Positions 52,836 through 64,000 are shown, numbered from the stretch's first letter. The stretch: 64,000 nucleotides of DNA from Leptospira sp. (GCA_027533185.1 JAPZTS010000004.1:1-64000), one strand, 5' to 3'. Made by a program: numbers and translations. Notes: generated by a model from the sequence alone, not told the origin.

Positions 52836-54005
52836 ATGAACTTAGTTTTCTTTTACATAGCTTTTGCCTTCGGAACTCTCGCCGGTAGTTCCTTTCTTTA
52901 TAATATCGTAATCTATAGCCAAACCTTGGATGCCGTAAAAGGTTTTTCTGGCGTTGTGTTCCTATTCTTATTTTTGCCTTTTCCACTTATCTTTTTATAC
53001 ACGGGATTTTTACTCGATCATTTTCAAAAAAAAATGGTTCTCCTCTTCTTTCAATTTTTGCATTTGTTAGCTGTTTTTCTTTCTGGTTACTTTGATCTTG
53101 AAATTCAAAAAATGCCTATTTTTTTACTAGGTATCGCTTTTATAAATGGGATGGGTATGACTGCCGTTTTACCAGGTCGTATGGCGATGTTACGTGAAGT
53201 TGTAGATAGTCAGAGAATTGTTTTTCACACAATCATCGGAAATTTACTATTAATTTTCTTTTTTGGAATGAGCCCTCTCTTTGTAGGGTATCTGCGGGAT
53301 TCATTTAGTTTTTCCAATGTCTTTATTTTTATCTCTTGGCTACACTCGATTTCGATTTTGTCTCTCCTCTTTGTATTCCCGCGTAAAATTTCCAAACAAA
53401 GTTCAAATTCAGATTCACCTCCAGAGCTAGTTCTTGCTTTTTTGAAACGCGACAAAGTAGCAAGGCAAGTATTGTATATGACTGTCCTTTCGATGTTGGC
53501 ACTCGGTCCCATCCAAGTCATTCTACCAAAATACATACGCGATGTCCTAAACTTAGGAGAGTTGGGTCGAGGTTTCGTACTGGTTGCTCTGGGACCAGGA
53601 TTGTTTCTCGGGGGCCTTGCGACCATTCTCTTCCATCATTCCAAACGAAAGGGACTCATTCTCCTCAGCATGTTCCTGATTTCATCGGTATTCTTTTTAG
53701 GACTGGTTCCCTTCCAAAAGCCAGAAATCACGTCTATTTTTCTATTCCTATTTGGAATTACCGGAGGTGTGATCTCGAGTCTTTTGCCTGCCATTTTGCA
53801 AAAGAGATCTGAGGATCATATTCGTGGGAGGGTTCTTTCGCTATACACGGTTTGTTTCCAGTTCACTCCAGCGGTATCGGGACTGATTTCTGCTTTTCTT
53901 GGAGATAGCTTCGGGGTTTTTTTTACATTCTTAGGACTGGGGATCGTATTCTTTCTTTCCGGTATCGTGGGATTCATTCGCTATGCGGAATTAAGAGAGT
54001 CCTAG
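52836..54005 (+). CDS. MFS transporter
   Basis: 389 aa, about twelve hydrophobic helices. PFPLIFLYTGFLLDHFQKKMVLL is the loop-2/3 motif region, GMGMTAVLPGRMAMLREVVD follows, and the Gly/Pro-rich second half starts after a short cytoplasmic loop. It resembles multidrug or macrolide-type (MefA-like) exporters, but substrate is unknown. Lies between the rpsI terminator and alaS. Confidence 0.85.
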   Translation: MNLVFFYIAFAFGTLAGSSFLYNIVIYSQTLDAVKGFSGVVFLFLFLPFPLIFLYTGFLLDHFQKKMVLLFFQFLHLLAVFLSGYFDLEIQKMPIFLLGIAFINGMGMTAVLPGRMAMLREVVDSQRIVFHTIIGNLLLIFFFGMSPLFVGYLRDSFSFSNVFIFISWLHSISILSLLFVFPRKISKQSSNSDSPPELVLAFLKRDKVARQVLYMTVLSMLALGPIQVILPKYIRDVLNLGELGRGFVLVALGPGLFLGGLATILFHHSKRKGLILLSMFLISSVFFLGLVPFQKPEITSIFLFLFGITGGVISSLLPAILQKRSEDHIRGRVLSLYTVCFQFTPAVSGLISAFLGDSFGVFFTFLGLGIVFFLSGIVGFIRYAELRES

Positions 54006-54053
54006 ATCGAATTTCCTTGCCCTAAAGACTTACTCGGATTTCCCTGTAAGTGT

Positions 54054-56816
54054 ATGAAGTCTAAGTCGGTTCAAGAGATCGCCAATCTCTACACAAAGTA
54101 TTTTGAATCAAAGGGGCATACGGTTGTCCCTTCATCCAGCCTGATTCCCAAAGGGGATCCAACACTTTTATTTACAACTGCGGGTATGGTTCAATTTAAA
54201 CCCTTATTTACGGGTGCCGTAGAACTCCCTTATACGAGGGCTGCATCCATTCAAAAATGTGTCCGAACAACCGACCTAGAAGTCGTTGGGAAAACAGAAA
54301 GGCATTGTACTTTTTTTGAGATGCTTGGAAATTTTTCTTTTGGTGATTATTTTAAAAAAGAAGCCATTGAATACGCGTTAGACTTTTCTTTAAATCATCT
54401 TGAAATACCTAAGGATAAAATTTGGGTAACTATCTACTTAGATGACGATGAAGCAAAAAAAATCTGGATGGATGCTGGAATTCCAGAAGAGAGAATTGTC
54501 AGACTTGGCAAAAAGGATAATTTTTGGGGACCTGCGGGCGATAGTGGGGCTTGCGGCCCGTGTTCCGAATTGTATTTAGACAGAGGCTTAGAAAAAGGTG
54601 GTCCCAATTGCGGAAACAACCCTAACTGCAAACCAGGTTGTGATTGTGATCGTTATTTAGAATATTGGAATTTAGTTTTTAATCAGTTTAATCAAACTGT
54701 AACAGGTGAATTGTTGCCTCTCAAACAAACAGGCATCGATACTGGATCTGGATTGGAACGAGTGGCAATGTTACTCCAAGAGGTCGACTCGGTATATGAT
54801 ACCAATGAGTTAAAAACAATCATCCAAAAGATTGAGGCATTGAGTGGAGAAACCTATTCCGAATCCACCAAACAATCGTTTCGAGTGATGACAGACCACT
54901 CAAGATCTGTATTTTTTTCCATAGGAGATGGGATTTATCCCGACCGTACAGGGCGTGGTTATGTCATTCGCAGGTTGATTCGAAGAGCCTCCCTCTTTGC
55001 AAGGAAGTTAGGCATCGTCGAACCATTTCTCTACAAATTGGTTGCAACCTTAGGCGAAATCTATTCCGAACGTTATCCGGAACTCAAACAAAAGACAAAT
55101 GAAATCCAACAGATTCTAAAAAAAGAAGAGGAACTCTTTTTACATACTTTGGAAGTCGGACTCGAAGAACTGGAAATCCTACTTTCAAATTTAGATTCCA
55201 AAAATCAAAAGATGGTCACAGGGAAAGATAGTTTCCGGTTGTATTCTACTTATGGGTTCCCGAAGGAAATGACAAAGGAACTTGTTGAGGAGAGGGGATT
55301 TTTATTCAATGGAGAAGAATTTGAAGCAGAGTTAGAAAAAGATCGTGACCTATCTCGTGCTAGTTGGAAAGGAAAGAAAACCGCATATCTAACAGGAATC
55401 GCAAGCGATCCCAGACTCCAGACAGAGTTTTTGGGATACTCGGAAACGAGTTCCGAATCTCAGATTTTATATTTATTTTCCGAAGGGAAACAAGTTACAG
55501 AAGCCCAAGTAGGTGCTGAGGTAGCGGTGGTTCTTGACCGAACACCTTTCTACGGGGAAGGCGGGGGTCAGGTAGGAGACCAAGGTTATATCAAAGGTGA
55601 CGGGTTTCTTTTCCAAGTCCAAGATACACAAAAAGAAAATGACACCTTTTTGCACTTTGGAATTATACTGAAAGGAAAAATTTTCTTGGGTGCTAAGGCG
55701 GTATCTGAGATCGATTCCAATCGCAGGCAAAATCTCAAAAACCATCATTCCGGCACACATTTGTTAAATGGGGCGCTTCGGCGGATTCTCGGAACTCATG
55801 TATCGCAAAAGGGCTCTATTGTATCGAGTGAATACTTACGTTTTGATTTTTCTCACCCACAAGCGGTAACAGAAGAAGAGATCCTTCGCATAGAAAAGGA
55901 TGTAAACGAGGCAGTTCAAAAAGGGATTCCTGTTACTACAGAAGTTTTAGATATCGAATCGGCAAAACAATCGGGTGCAGTATCCATGTTCGATGAAAAA
56001 TACGGACAGATTGTACGAGTAGTTTCGATGGGTGACAAATCTAAGGAATTTTGTGGTGGAACACATGTATCCAACACAAAAGAGATACAAAGTTTTGCGA
56101 TCATCAAAGAGGGAAGCCCTGGCGCGGGTACGAGAAGGATCGAGGCACTCTGCGGTGGACCAGTAGTTGAATACTTCCAAAACCAATTCCAAACCTTAGG
56201 TGCAAAGATTGAATCGCATAACCTCAGCGTAAAAGAGAGTTTTGGAGACCTCAAAGAATTTGGTATTCAAGATCCTGTTTTTGGTCCAGAAGAGATCCAA
56301 AGATTGTTTGAAACTTCACCTGCAAGCGCCGTAGAAATACTTCGAAACAAACGAGACAATTTGGAAACAATTTGGAAAGAAAAGTCCCAAGCAAGTTTTA
56401 AGGCAAAAAAGAAATTAGAAAAAGAAAATTTCCAAGAAAGCACGGAACTCTTAGAGGGATTGTTATCCAGTCTTGAGTCGTATGAAAAAGGTAAGCTGGT
56501 TCTCAGTATCTTCGATGCTCAAGACCCCAAGTCTTTAAAAGATCTCGCGGACCAATTGAAATCTAGGGAACCTGAAATCCTTTGTCTCTTTGGGTCCAAG
56601 GACGGGGATTCTTCAACCCTAGTTTTTATGTGCAATAAAATACTAGTAGACCGAGGGATTCATTGCGGAAACCTCCTGAAGGAAGCCCTTGATATCTTAG
56701 GTGGAAAGGGGGGGGGCCGACCTGATATGGCACAAGGTGGTGGTAAAAACCCACAGGACTTGGAAAAGGCCATCCAAAAAGCAAAATCTTCAGCAATGGC
56801 AATTTTAGGAGGCTAG
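54054..56816 (+). CDS. alaS: Alanyl-tRNA synthetase
   Basis: 920 aa, full length. Aminoacylation domain with [43 protein letters not shown] and [12 protein letters not shown]. The editing domain has HHSGTHLLN near residue 563 and the Cys/His of CGGTHV near residue 666. The C-terminal oligomerisation region ends [13 protein letters not shown]. Precedes yajQ by one base, so the two are probably cotranscribed. Confidence 0.98.
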   Translation: MKSKSVQEIANLYTKYFESKGHTVVPSSSLIPKGDPTLLFTTAGMVQFKPLFTGAVELPYTRAASIQKCVRTTDLEVVGKTERHCTFFEMLGNFSFGDYFKKEAIEYALDFSLNHLEIPKDKIWVTIYLDDDEAKKIWMDAGIPEERIVRLGKKDNFWGPAGDSGACGPCSELYLDRGLEKGGPNCGNNPNCKPGCDCDRYLEYWNLVFNQFNQTVTGELLPLKQTGIDTGSGLERVAMLLQEVDSVYDTNELKTIIQKIEALSGETYSESTKQSFRVMTDHSRSVFFSIGDGIYPDRTGRGYVIRRLIRRASLFARKLGIVEPFLYKLVATLGEIYSERYPELKQKTNEIQQILKKEEELFLHTLEVGLEELEILLSNLDSKNQKMVTGKDSFRLYSTYGFPKEMTKELVEERGFLFNGEEFEAELEKDRDLSRASWKGKKTAYLTGIASDPRLQTEFLGYSETSSESQILYLFSEGKQVTEAQVGAEVAVVLDRTPFYGEGGGQVGDQGYIKGDGFLFQVQDTQKENDTFLHFGIILKGKIFLGAKAVSEIDSNRRQNLKNHHSGTHLLNGALRRILGTHVSQKGSIVSSEYLRFDFSHPQAVTEEEILRIEKDVNEAVQKGIPVTTEVLDIESAKQSGAVSMFDEKYGQIVRVVSMGDKSKEFCGGTHVSNTKEIQSFAIIKEGSPGAGTRRIEALCGGPVVEYFQNQFQTLGAKIESHNLSVKESFGDLKEFGIQDPVFGPEEIQRLFETSPASAVEILRNKRDNLETIWKEKSQASFKAKKKLEKENFQESTELLEGLLSSLESYEKGKLVLSIFDAQDPKSLKDLADQLKSREPEILCLFGSKDGDSSTLVFMCNKILVDRGIHCGNLLKEALDILGGKGGGRPDMAQGGGKNPQDLEKAIQKAKSSAMAILGG

Positions 56817-56817
56817 A

Positions 56818-57315
56818 ATGGCGCAAGACCCATCCTTCGATATCGTTTCTAAAATAGACCGTCCCGAACTGCAAAATGCAGTCTCTCAAGCAATGACGGA
56901 GATCCAAACCCGGTTTGATTTTAAGGGATCCAATTCAGAAATCAAACTGCAGGATGACCAATTGGTTCTTACTTCGGAAAATGATATCAAACTCAAACAA
57001 GTAATTGATGTGCTAACTTCGAAGATGGCTAAACGTGGGATCAGCCTGAAGGCTTTTGATTTTGAGTCGAAGGTGGAACCTGCCACGGGCCAAACGGTCC
57101 GCCAAAAGGTGAAAATCCAGACAGGCCTCGACAAAGAACAGACCAAACAAATCACAACTCTTATTAAAGACTCCAAATTGAAAGTCCAGGCGACAATCCA
57201 AGGAGATTCTGTTCGCGTAGTAGGAAAAAAGAAGGACGATCTCCAAGCTGTGATGAACGCAATACGGAATGCAAACTTCAAGTTTGATGCCAATTTTACC
57301 AATTTTAAGGGATAA
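56818..57315 (+). CDS. yajQ: YajQ-family nucleotide-binding protein
   Basis: 165 aa. The start DPSFDIVSKIDRPELQNAV and the motif TRFDFKGSNSEIKL are diagnostic. Two ferredoxin-like domains. Family members bind nucleic acid and, in Xanthomonas and Pseudomonas, c-di-GMP, so it could be another effector in this c-di-GMP-rich window. Start ATG one base after the alaS stop. Confidence 0.95.
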   Translation: MAQDPSFDIVSKIDRPELQNAVSQAMTEIQTRFDFKGSNSEIKLQDDQLVLTSENDIKLKQVIDVLTSKMAKRGISLKAFDFESKVEPATGQTVRQKVKIQTGLDKEQTKQITTLIKDSKLKVQATIQGDSVRVVGKKKDDLQAVMNAIRNANFKFDANFTNFKG

Positions 57316-57369
57316 CTAAGACCACCTTTTTTTCTGCTCTATGTCGCAAAAGCGACCGATATTTCCTGT

Positions 57370-60159
57370 ATGGAAGAGAAGAAGTCCGTACCCGGATTGT
57401 TATTGCATAGGCGTGATTTTTTACCGTATTTACTGATCTTTGTTGCTATTTTCCTTTTGCTCAGTTTGTTTTCCTTCCAGGAAGGAGATGATGGGCAAAC
57501 AGCCAATTGGTTTGGTCGGTTAGGGCATTATATTTCTTTCACCTTACTTTACTTAATGGGTAAGGCTTCCTTTTTCCTGAGTGGGTTTTTTTTGGTTTTA
57601 GGGGTTTTGTCTTTGCGAGATGCTCAATTTGATTCACTCAGTAAGGCACTTTTTTTCCCAATCTTTTTAATCGCATCTACCGTAAGTCTACATATCCTGG
57701 AATCCCCTTTGGGAGCTCTCGGAGACCAAGGTGGAATTTTTGGTCAATTTTTTTCCTGGATTCTAAATTATCTATTTGGGGAAACAGGCAGGGTTATCGT
57801 TGTTTTTTTTATGTTTCTCTACTTTGGTGTGATATGGTTGGAAGACGACGCCTGGGAAACCGCATGGAATGCCTTGAATCAACTTGTAAACCAAGTCTAT
57901 CGAATGTTTGGTGGAACTAAAGAGCTACCAAAAATCCAATTCCCAGCTTTTTTTAGCGATAGAGACTTGGGTGTTTCTCACATGGGAACTCTTGCGCAAT
58001 CAAACAAAAGTTGGTTTGAAGTTAAAAAAGAGTCCGAACCAAAAACAGGACCTGTGGTTCCTTCTTTTCTTTGGGATCAAACTTCTACCTTAGATAAATC
58101 GAACTTTGATCCAAGAGAATCATCCTGGGCTTCCAAGGAGAGTGTTGAAGCACGTAGAGTTCGTTACAAAAATACATCGCTCTATGAAGGCTTTTTTGAT
58201 CCCAAGGAGACAACTTTTCGGTTTCAGAGTGCTTCCACAAGACTCCAATCCAAGTATACAAAGGACTTAAATCTGTCTGCCATTCAGAAGATCAAATGTT
58301 TAGACCTCCGCAGTTTGCCTGAAATCAAATCGGAAGACTTATTCGAGAACGTATTGTACGGAATCGACGACGAAATATCGGAAGAAACAGAGGAATTCGA
58401 CGGATCATCTAACTACCGAGATTCCGGTGAATTTGACAACGATGATGAATATGATTCAGAGAATTCAGAAGACTTGGACGAGACTGCGATAGGATTTGAT
58501 GACTTAGAAATGGAATCCAGTTTGAATTTGGATTCGCAAGAGGAAGCAGAGGAGACGTATGGATCCGAAGAAGATTATGGATCGGATGAGATTAGCGAAA
58601 TAGTTGAATCAGAATCAAAGGAAACCGTTTCTGCTTTAGATGAACTGGAAGAACGCAGAAAACAATCGAAACCCAAAGTCATAACTAAATCGGAACCAGA
58701 AGATCAGGAATTGATGTTTGGTTCCATGGTTCCCAAATTGAAGCTAAAAAAAGGGAAATACTATATCTCACCAAGACTACTGGAATCTCATACGGCTCCG
58801 GCAAACCACCTTGCCAAATTTGATTCGGATCTAGATCGGGTTTCAAAAAAAATAGAAGAGGCAATCGGTCATTTTGGCATCGAATCAAAAGTGATTTCTC
58901 GAGAGAGAGGTCCGATTATCACTCGTTATGAGATAACCATTCCGAATGGTATCAAACTCAGTCGGATTGTATCTCTTTCCGATGAACTTCGTGCCTATCT
59001 TGAGGTAAAGAATATACGAATTGTAGCTCCTATACCTGGAAAATCCACGATTGGAATTGAGGTGCCCAACCGAATCCGAGAAGATGTGTTTCTATCGGAG
59101 ATATTAAAAGACAGCATCCTACAAAACAAAGCAAAAGATCTTTCACTTTGTATCGGTAAAGATATCTCGGGAAAAATGGTGATGATCGATCTTGCCAAAC
59201 TACCGCACCTTCTTGTGGCAGGAACGACTGGATCTGGAAAGTCCGTAAGTTTGAATGCAATGATCACAAGTCTGATTTGCACTCGGTCACCTGAAGAAGT
59301 TCGATTTATAATGATAGACCCTAAAATGGTGGAGATGTCGCTTTACGAAGGAATTCCGCATTTGCTTATGCCCGTCATCACAGATCCGAAGAAAGCAACA
59401 AAGGCGTTAACTTGGGCGATCCAAGAAATGGAATCTAGATACCAAATGATTTCGCAATTGAAAAGTCGGGATTTTAAAAGTTTTAACGACAAGGTAGATG
59501 AATACGCCTACGCCAAGGGTTTTCAAAAACTCCCGTACATTGTGATCTTTATTGACGAGCTTGCAGATCTTATGATGGTTTCTGGTAAGGATTTGGAAGA
59601 GCAGATCCAGAGGATTTCGCAAAAAGCGAGGGCGGTCGGAATCCATCTGGTAATGGCTACCCAAAGGCCATCCGTAGATGTGATCACTGGTGTCATTAAG
59701 GCAAATTGCCCGGCCCGGGTTGCCTTCCAAGTGGCACAAAAAACAGACTCCCGAACGATATTGGATACAAGTGGAGCAGAGTCTCTCCTAGGAAAAGGAG
59801 ATTTTTTATACCGTTCGCCAACTTCCAGTGACCTTATGAGGATCCAAGCTCCCTTTATCGAAGAAAAGGAAATTGAGACGATCGTCGAAGAAGCAAAAAA
59901 ACAAGGATCGCCTGCCTATGTGGAAATGAATTGGGGTGAGGAGACTTCGGATGAATTGGTTTCGGATGAAGACGAAGAACTTTTTGATGTGGCTTGGAAT
60001 ATTGTTCTGACAGAAAAGAAAGCCAGTGCAAGTTACCTCCAAAGAAGGATGAGGATCGGTTACAACAAAGCCGCAAGACTGATGGAGCTCATGGAACTTC
60101 GGGGTTATGTTTCTGCCCAAATCGGTGCAAAACCTAGAGAAATCTTAAGATCAGCGTAA
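57370..60159 (+). CDS. ftsK: DNA translocase FtsK/SpoIIIE
   Basis: 929 aa. Four N-terminal membrane helices (residues 10-150). A linker at about 330-440 is strikingly acidic (Glu/Asp/Ser). The motor domain has Walker [13 protein letters not shown] near residue 617, Walker [13 protein letters not shown] near 720 and [18 protein letters not shown]. The last 70 residues are the DNA-reading gamma domain ([20 protein letters not shown]). Pumps chromosomal DNA during division. Together with lolA, a rodZ-like gene, rimO and pgsA it forms a cell-envelope and division run. Confidence 0.96.
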   Translation: MEEKKSVPGLLLHRRDFLPYLLIFVAIFLLLSLFSFQEGDDGQTANWFGRLGHYISFTLLYLMGKASFFLSGFFLVLGVLSLRDAQFDSLSKALFFPIFLIASTVSLHILESPLGALGDQGGIFGQFFSWILNYLFGETGRVIVVFFMFLYFGVIWLEDDAWETAWNALNQLVNQVYRMFGGTKELPKIQFPAFFSDRDLGVSHMGTLAQSNKSWFEVKKESEPKTGPVVPSFLWDQTSTLDKSNFDPRESSWASKESVEARRVRYKNTSLYEGFFDPKETTFRFQSASTRLQSKYTKDLNLSAIQKIKCLDLRSLPEIKSEDLFENVLYGIDDEISEETEEFDGSSNYRDSGEFDNDDEYDSENSEDLDETAIGFDDLEMESSLNLDSQEEAEETYGSEEDYGSDEISEIVESESKETVSALDELEERRKQSKPKVITKSEPEDQELMFGSMVPKLKLKKGKYYISPRLLESHTAPANHLAKFDSDLDRVSKKIEEAIGHFGIESKVISRERGPIITRYEITIPNGIKLSRIVSLSDELRAYLEVKNIRIVAPIPGKSTIGIEVPNRIREDVFLSEILKDSILQNKAKDLSLCIGKDISGKMVMIDLAKLPHLLVAGTTGSGKSVSLNAMITSLICTRSPEEVRFIMIDPKMVEMSLYEGIPHLLMPVITDPKKATKALTWAIQEMESRYQMISQLKSRDFKSFNDKVDEYAYAKGFQKLPYIVIFIDELADLMMVSGKDLEEQIQRISQKARAVGIHLVMATQRPSVDVITGVIKANCPARVAFQVAQKTDSRTILDTSGAESLLGKGDFLYRSPTSSDLMRIQAPFIEEKEIETIVEEAKKQGSPAYVEMNWGEETSDELVSDEDEELFDVAWNIVLTEKKASASYLQRRMRIGYNKAARLMELMELRGYVSAQIGAKPREILRSA

Positions 60160-60199
60160 ATCATCGACAAGAGAGGCTTTTCTGAAAAATTGGGAATCT

Positions 60200-60904
60200 A
60201 TGAAAGTTTGTTTGGTTCTGTTTGCTTTGGTTTTTGGGGGAGCGGTCTCGGCTCAAGTAGCACCCTCTCACAATTGGCACTCCCCATCGGAAGTCGTCAA
60301 AAAGATAAAAAAGAATTTTTCGGATATCAACTCCTATTCCGCAGACTTTCAAATCAAAACCGTTGAGAACAAAAAAGAAAAGTCAATGAAAGGGAAGTGT
60401 TTTTACAAACGCCCAGGTAAGATACGGTATGATTTCTCAGATCCGGAGGGTGACGAAATTGTCTCCGATGGAAAGACTCTTTACATCTTCATTAAGAAGT
60501 TAGGTGCTGTTGGAAAACAAGACCTAAGCATGGATAAAAAAAATAGTTCCGGTCCAATTTTTACAACAAACAGCCCAGATGGTTTGAACCGATTGTTTCG
60601 AAAGTACCATTATAAGTTTGATTCCATTGAACAGCCAAGGTCTCTCGGAGAGGGGAGTACAAAATACTTTGTCTTAGATTTGGACCAAAGAGAAAAGATA
60701 GGTGGATTTGAGAAGATGAAACTATTTGTTGACTCCGAATCCTATCTAATCAAACGAGCGGTGGCAATGGACGGCCGAGGCAAAGAAACTACAATATCAT
60801 TTTTGAATATTAACTTTAGCGAAGATATCCAAGATGGGGTTTTCAATTTCCACATGAGCGGTAATGCCAAAATTGTAAACAACCCACTTGTATCTGAAAA
60901 TTAA
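60200..60904 (+). CDS. lolA: LolA-like outer-membrane lipoprotein carrier
   Basis: 234 aa with signal peptide ([19 protein letters not shown]). The domain starts [10 protein letters not shown], then [33 protein letters not shown], the typical LolA/LppX half barrel, and ends VFNFHM. Carries lipoproteins through the periplasm; leptospiral LolA proteins lie beside ftsK in other genomes I know of. The ATG sits 40 bp after ftsK. Confidence 0.88.
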   Translation: MKVCLVLFALVFGGAVSAQVAPSHNWHSPSEVVKKIKKNFSDINSYSADFQIKTVENKKEKSMKGKCFYKRPGKIRYDFSDPEGDEIVSDGKTLYIFIKKLGAVGKQDLSMDKKNSSGPIFTTNSPDGLNRLFRKYHYKFDSIEQPRSLGEGSTKYFVLDLDQREKIGGFEKMKLFVDSESYLIKRAVAMDGRGKETTISFLNINFSEDIQDGVFNFHMSGNAKIVNNPLVSEN

Positions 60905-60919
60905 TAAGAGGAATCTATT

Positions 60920-62014
60920 TTGAATACAAAACGAGTTGGCCAAATCCTTCGAGAATCCAGAGAAGAAAAAAAACTTTCTGTTAAAGATGTAGCAAAGGAA
61001 ACGAACATTGCTGCAAAATACATCATCGCTTTGGAAACAGAAGATTACTCTCAGTTCCCTGCGGAAACCTTTGCCCTTGGGTTTTTAAAAAATTATGCAA
61101 GTTATTTGAAGCTAGACTCGGCAATGCTTTTAAATCTTTACAGAGGGGAGCAAATTGAAGAGTCCCAAGCTCCCTTAGAAGAGTTAACTCGGCCAACATC
61201 AAGCCCATTGAGTTTGGATAAAAATAAGTTAATCAGTGTTATATCCATAGCGCTACTTTTCGTTTCAGTTTATATCATCTACTTGAGTTTTGAAGATTCT
61301 GGTTCAGGATCAGATGATGTTTCGACGGAAATTACGCCTAATGTAGATGTAAATTCGTCGGAGATCCCACAGGGAATCAATTTTGTATCCCAGAGTGTTC
61401 CCGAAAATGCAAGTATTCCATTCATACTAACCGAAGATAGGGGAGTTAGTTTTAGCGTAAACAACCAACAGTGTAAAATCTTTATCAAAGGTGTTTCGCA
61501 AGGTAAAGCAAACCTCGGTTTTAATATTTTTCCTGAGAAGAATGTATACTTCTTCCAAGCTGCCGAAGGGGAAGAAACAATTCTTAGTTACAGAATTGAA
61601 GAGTTATCAAGTCTTAGGCGAGATATTAGAATTGTGACACAGGCTGTAACAGAAAAATCAGCAAAGGTTCTCGTTACTTTGAAAGAAGAAAGAGAGGGAG
61701 TTGCTTTAAAATCACCAGTTGGAGATGTACCTATCCAGGTAACTTTATTTTTCTCTAAGCCGAGTTATGTAGAATTTGTGATAGATGGTCAGATGGGAGA
61801 GAGGGGACTTGTTTCTGCCGGTGAAGTAAAACATTTAGAAGCCAGAGACAGACTTGAGATTAAAGTTGGTGACGGCGGTGCCGTTGAAATGGTTCAGAAT
61901 GGAAAGGAAAGAGTGGTTTTGGGAAAACCAGGAAAACTCGTGAAAAAAATCTTTATCAGGAAGGCAAATCCATACGATTCCACACAATCAATCATTGGTG
62001 AGTTAGGCGAATAA
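60920..62014 (+). CDS. RodZ-like HTH membrane protein
   Basis: 364 aa with a cytoplasmic helix-turn-helix domain ([19 protein letters not shown] ... [13 protein letters not shown], residues 5-70), a single membrane helix ([19 protein letters not shown], about 99-120), and a periplasmic beta domain whose second part ([12 protein letters not shown], then [20 protein letters not shown]) matches the DUF4115 C-terminus of RodZ. In rods, RodZ links MreB to the wall. TTG start with AAGAGGA upstream. Located between lolA and rimO. Confidence 0.85.
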   Translation: MNTKRVGQILRESREEKKLSVKDVAKETNIAAKYIIALETEDYSQFPAETFALGFLKNYASYLKLDSAMLLNLYRGEQIEESQAPLEELTRPTSSPLSLDKNKLISVISIALLFVSVYIIYLSFEDSGSGSDDVSTEITPNVDVNSSEIPQGINFVSQSVPENASIPFILTEDRGVSFSVNNQQCKIFIKGVSQGKANLGFNIFPEKNVYFFQAAEGEETILSYRIEELSSLRRDIRIVTQAVTEKSAKVLVTLKEEREGVALKSPVGDVPIQVTLFFSKPSYVEFVIDGQMGERGLVSAGEVKHLEARDRLEIKVGDGGAVEMVQNGKERVVLGKPGKLVKKIFIRKANPYDSTQSIIGELGE

Positions 62015-62015
62015 A

Positions 62016-63359
62016 ATGCCCAAGACACAGGAAAAAGAAAGTCAAGTTCCTAAGTCTTTTTATATAACTACCTTAGGATGTCCAAAGAATACTGTCGATT
62101 CTATGAGTATGCACAAGTCGCTTTTAAATGAGGGACTTCTTCCTGCAAGCGAACCAGAAGCTTCCGATTTTCATTTGATCAATACCTGCACTTTCATCCA
62201 AGATGCAACCAAAGAAACCATTCAGACCATTCTAGATTCCGTTGAAATTAAAAAATCCACCAATCAAAAGTTAGTAGTAGTTGGCTGTTTTGCAGAAAGA
62301 GCTGGCAAAGAAATCAGTGAAGATATTCCTGAGGTGGACCTCCACTTTGGAACAGGAAAGTATGATAGAGCGGGCGAGCTTCTGAGAAAAGCCTTTCCTC
62401 TGGACTTTAAAGATGTAAAAGAATTCAATGAAGATATTTTAGAAAGACTTTCCTTAAGCAAAGGGATCGAAAACTATTCAAAGCCGTACTCTTATGTGAA
62501 GATATCTGATGGCTGCAACCGAGGTTGTAGTTTTTGTATCATCCCCAACCTTCGTGGTAAGTTTAAAGATGCACCAGAAGCTGAAGTGTTAGAGCAAGTT
62601 AGAAAAGCGATCCAAGCAGGTTCCAAAGAGATTTGTTTGGTGTCCCAGGATACTGTGTTCTATGGAAAAGATACGGACAAACTTTTGGACCTTATTCGAA
62701 ATATCGCTTCTCTCCCGGATCTTTCGCTCTTACGCCTTCTCTATTTATATCCTGATAAAAAAACAGAGCGTCTTTTGGAATTATATAAAGAACTTCCTGT
62801 CATTGCTCCCTATTTAGAATCTCCTTTACAGCATGTTTCGAAATCTGTCTTAAAATCGATGAACCGTACAGGTGAGTATTCCTACTTCCGAGATCTATTT
62901 TTAAAAGCACGCGAACTCAGACCTGAGTTAGAAATTCGAACATCTTTTATCCTGGGTTTTCCAGGAGAGACCGCCTCCGATGTAGATGAGATCTTACGCT
63001 TTGTCGAAGAAGTGAAACCCGAAAAAGTAAATCTTTTTCCGTATTCACCGCAAGAGGGGACCAAAGGATTTGACCTTCCAGGAAAGTTAAAGGATAAAGA
63101 AATCTCGAAACGAGTCAATTTGGTTCGTGATGCTTATCTCGCTGTTTTGAAAGAGATCCACCAAAATCGCATTGGGAAGACGTATCCTGCTATTGTTGAT
63201 GAAGTAGGAGAAGAGGGGTCCATCGTTCGCCGGTTTCAAGATGCACCAGAGATCGACGAAGTCGTGTTTGTTGAAAATAAAAATCTAAGAGTTGGTCAAT
63301 TTGGTTCTGTGCGAGTTGATTCCTTTTTTGAACTTGATATGTCTGGTACTTGGATTTAG
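62016..63359 (+). CDS. rimO: Ribosomal protein S12 methylthiotransferase RimO
   Basis: Radical-SAM methylthiotransferase that modifies an Asp of ribosomal protein S12. The UPF0004 domain begins FYITTLGCPKNTVDSMSM with three Cys (GCPKN, INTCTFI, VVGCFAERAG) and precedes the radical-SAM cluster GCNRGCSFCIIP near residue 167. SPLQHVSKSVLKSMNR and the C-terminal TRAM-like part follow. GCPKNTVDS distinguishes RimO from MiaB. 447 aa; ATG two bases after the upstream stop. Confidence 0.96.
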   Translation: MPKTQEKESQVPKSFYITTLGCPKNTVDSMSMHKSLLNEGLLPASEPEASDFHLINTCTFIQDATKETIQTILDSVEIKKSTNQKLVVVGCFAERAGKEISEDIPEVDLHFGTGKYDRAGELLRKAFPLDFKDVKEFNEDILERLSLSKGIENYSKPYSYVKISDGCNRGCSFCIIPNLRGKFKDAPEAEVLEQVRKAIQAGSKEICLVSQDTVFYGKDTDKLLDLIRNIASLPDLSLLRLLYLYPDKKTERLLELYKELPVIAPYLESPLQHVSKSVLKSMNRTGEYSYFRDLFLKARELRPELEIRTSFILGFPGETASDVDEILRFVEEVKPEKVNLFPYSPQEGTKGFDLPGKLKDKEISKRVNLVRDAYLAVLKEIHQNRIGKTYPAIVDEVGEEGSIVRRFQDAPEIDEVVFVENKNLRVGQFGSVRVDSFFELDMSGTWI

Positions 63360-64000
63360 ATGGAAGACTGGAAAACCATTGCCAATATTCCAAATCTACT
63401 TACCACTCTTCGGGTTGTAGCGCTTCCTTTTTTCATTTACGCTCTCTTCCAAAAAGAATGGGGTTATCAAATATTCGCATTTGTTTTATTTGCGCTCGCA
63501 TCTTTAACCGATCTCATTGATGGCTATCTTGCACGAAAATGGAACCAGCAAACAGAATTTGGTAAATTTTTAGATCCATTGGCAGATAAGTTTCTAGTGA
63601 TCGGATGTTTTGTAACCTTTCTATTTATCCACGAACCTATAGAAGTTTGGATGGTAGTATTGATAGTTGGAAGGGACATGCTCATAACATTTTTGCGATA
63701 TATTGCCGTACGTTCTGGTACATCTCTTCGAACTACGATGATGGGCAAGGTTAAAACAGCATTTCAGATGGGTGCAATTCTAACTATCCTTGTGATTTTT
63801 ATGTTAATTTCTGGAAAACGTAGAGCAATGATTAATGAGACGTATGCTCTCGGAAAACTGGCGGGACTTACAACCTGGCAAGTGGCTAGTCAAAACGCGA
63901 ATGAGTTTTTTGTTCTTCTAAATGGTGAAGAAAGGGTTACCTTCAAAGATTTTTTTGATTCGATTGCGTCCTTTGTCCCCTATTTTGGAATGCTTTTTAC
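63360..64000 (+). CDS. pgsA: CDP-diacylglycerol-glycerol-3-phosphate phosphatidyltransferase (3' truncated)
   Basis: 213 codons of an open frame continuing past the window. The CDP-alcohol transferase motif is complete: DGYLARKWNQQTEFGKFLDPLADK (quoted in two parts: DGYLAR, then G-x3-D-x3-D). LVIGCFVTFLFI and VVLIVGRDMLITFLRY are the following helices. Around residues 150-205 there is an extra hydrophilic stretch compared with the short (about 180 aa) PgsA proteins. Makes phosphatidylglycerolphosphate, which also feeds Lgt. ATG starts directly at the rimO stop. Confidence 0.9.
   Translation, partial: MEDWKTIANIPNLLTTLRVVALPFFIYALFQKEWGYQIFAFVLFALASLTDLIDGYLARKWNQQTEFGKFLDPLADKFLVIGCFVTFLFIHEPIEVWMVVLIVGRDMLITFLRYIAVRSGTSLRTTMMGKVKTAFQMGAILTILVIFMLISGKRRAMINETYALGKLAGLTTWQVASQNANEFFVLLNGEERVTFKDFFDSIASFVPYFGMLF

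Overview
The window looks like a chromosomal segment of a Leptospira-type spirochaete. This is inferred from gene content and style: moderately AT-rich DNA, many predicted lipoproteins with loose spirochaetal lipoboxes, frequent TTG and GTG starts, a complete alternative complex III (act) operon, and an ftsK-lolA-rodZ-like-rimO-pgsA run. No rRNA, insertion sequence, integrase, phage gene or CRISPR array was seen. Nearly all of the DNA is coding, in short, often 4-bp-overlapping operons.

Region by region. 1-2160: end of an unrecognised charged protein, then yggS and proC, with an initiator tRNA on the opposite strand. 2400-10130: a GAF-GGDEF diguanylate cyclase, a lipoprotein with two aspartic-protease motifs, mnmA, an ATP-grasp/FMN oxidase fusion, a PilZ-like protein and an RluA/RluD pseudouridine synthase. 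10180-17380: a solitary DNA methyltransferase, small lipoproteins, an M16 peptidase pair (one active, one probably inactive), a metallo-beta-lactamase-fold protein and an O-methyltransferase. 17440-23500: a helical exported protein, a cell-wall amidase, a 19-bp tandem repeat, tRNA-Leu behind a thioesterase, and a large disordered protein with related helical ends. 23560-33500: a peroxiredoxin under a likely Fur/PerR-family operator, sufB, a sugar dehydrogenase lipoprotein, an LtaS-like sulfatase-fold membrane enzyme, a sterol-desaturase-family enzyme, rlmN, a Cys-rich lipoprotein and an ArnT-like glycosyltransferase. 33700-41840: actABCDEF plus an SH3-like lipoprotein, with no cytochrome oxidase genes attached. 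41900-51800: a monooxygenase-fold protein, a class III cyclase, an Upf1-like helicase with a TPR protein, a 52-residue small protein, a crotonase, lgt, DoxX, an M23 peptidase, pcnB and thiL. 51880-64000: rplM-rpsI, an MFS transporter, alaS, yajQ, ftsK, lolA, a rodZ-like gene, rimO and the start of pgsA.

Functional themes are respiration (ACIII), envelope building and lipoprotein handling (Lgt, LolA, amidase, M23, LtaS-like, ArnT-like), second messengers (GGDEF, PilZ, YajQ, class III cyclase), oxidative stress and Fe-S biogenesis (Prx, SufB), and translation or RNA modification (MnmA, RluA/D, RlmN, RimO, PcnB, AlaS, L13/S9, two tRNAs).

The least ordinary items are the two-lobed retropepsin-like lipoprotein, the ATP-grasp/alpha-hydroxy-acid oxidase fusion, the PilZ protein whose two binding motifs are far apart, a hairpin covering the amidase start, the 19-bp tandem repeat, the perfect 7-1-7 palindrome before the peroxiredoxin, and two unlisted small ORFs. 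I did not find a convincing multi-gene system of a wholly new kind.
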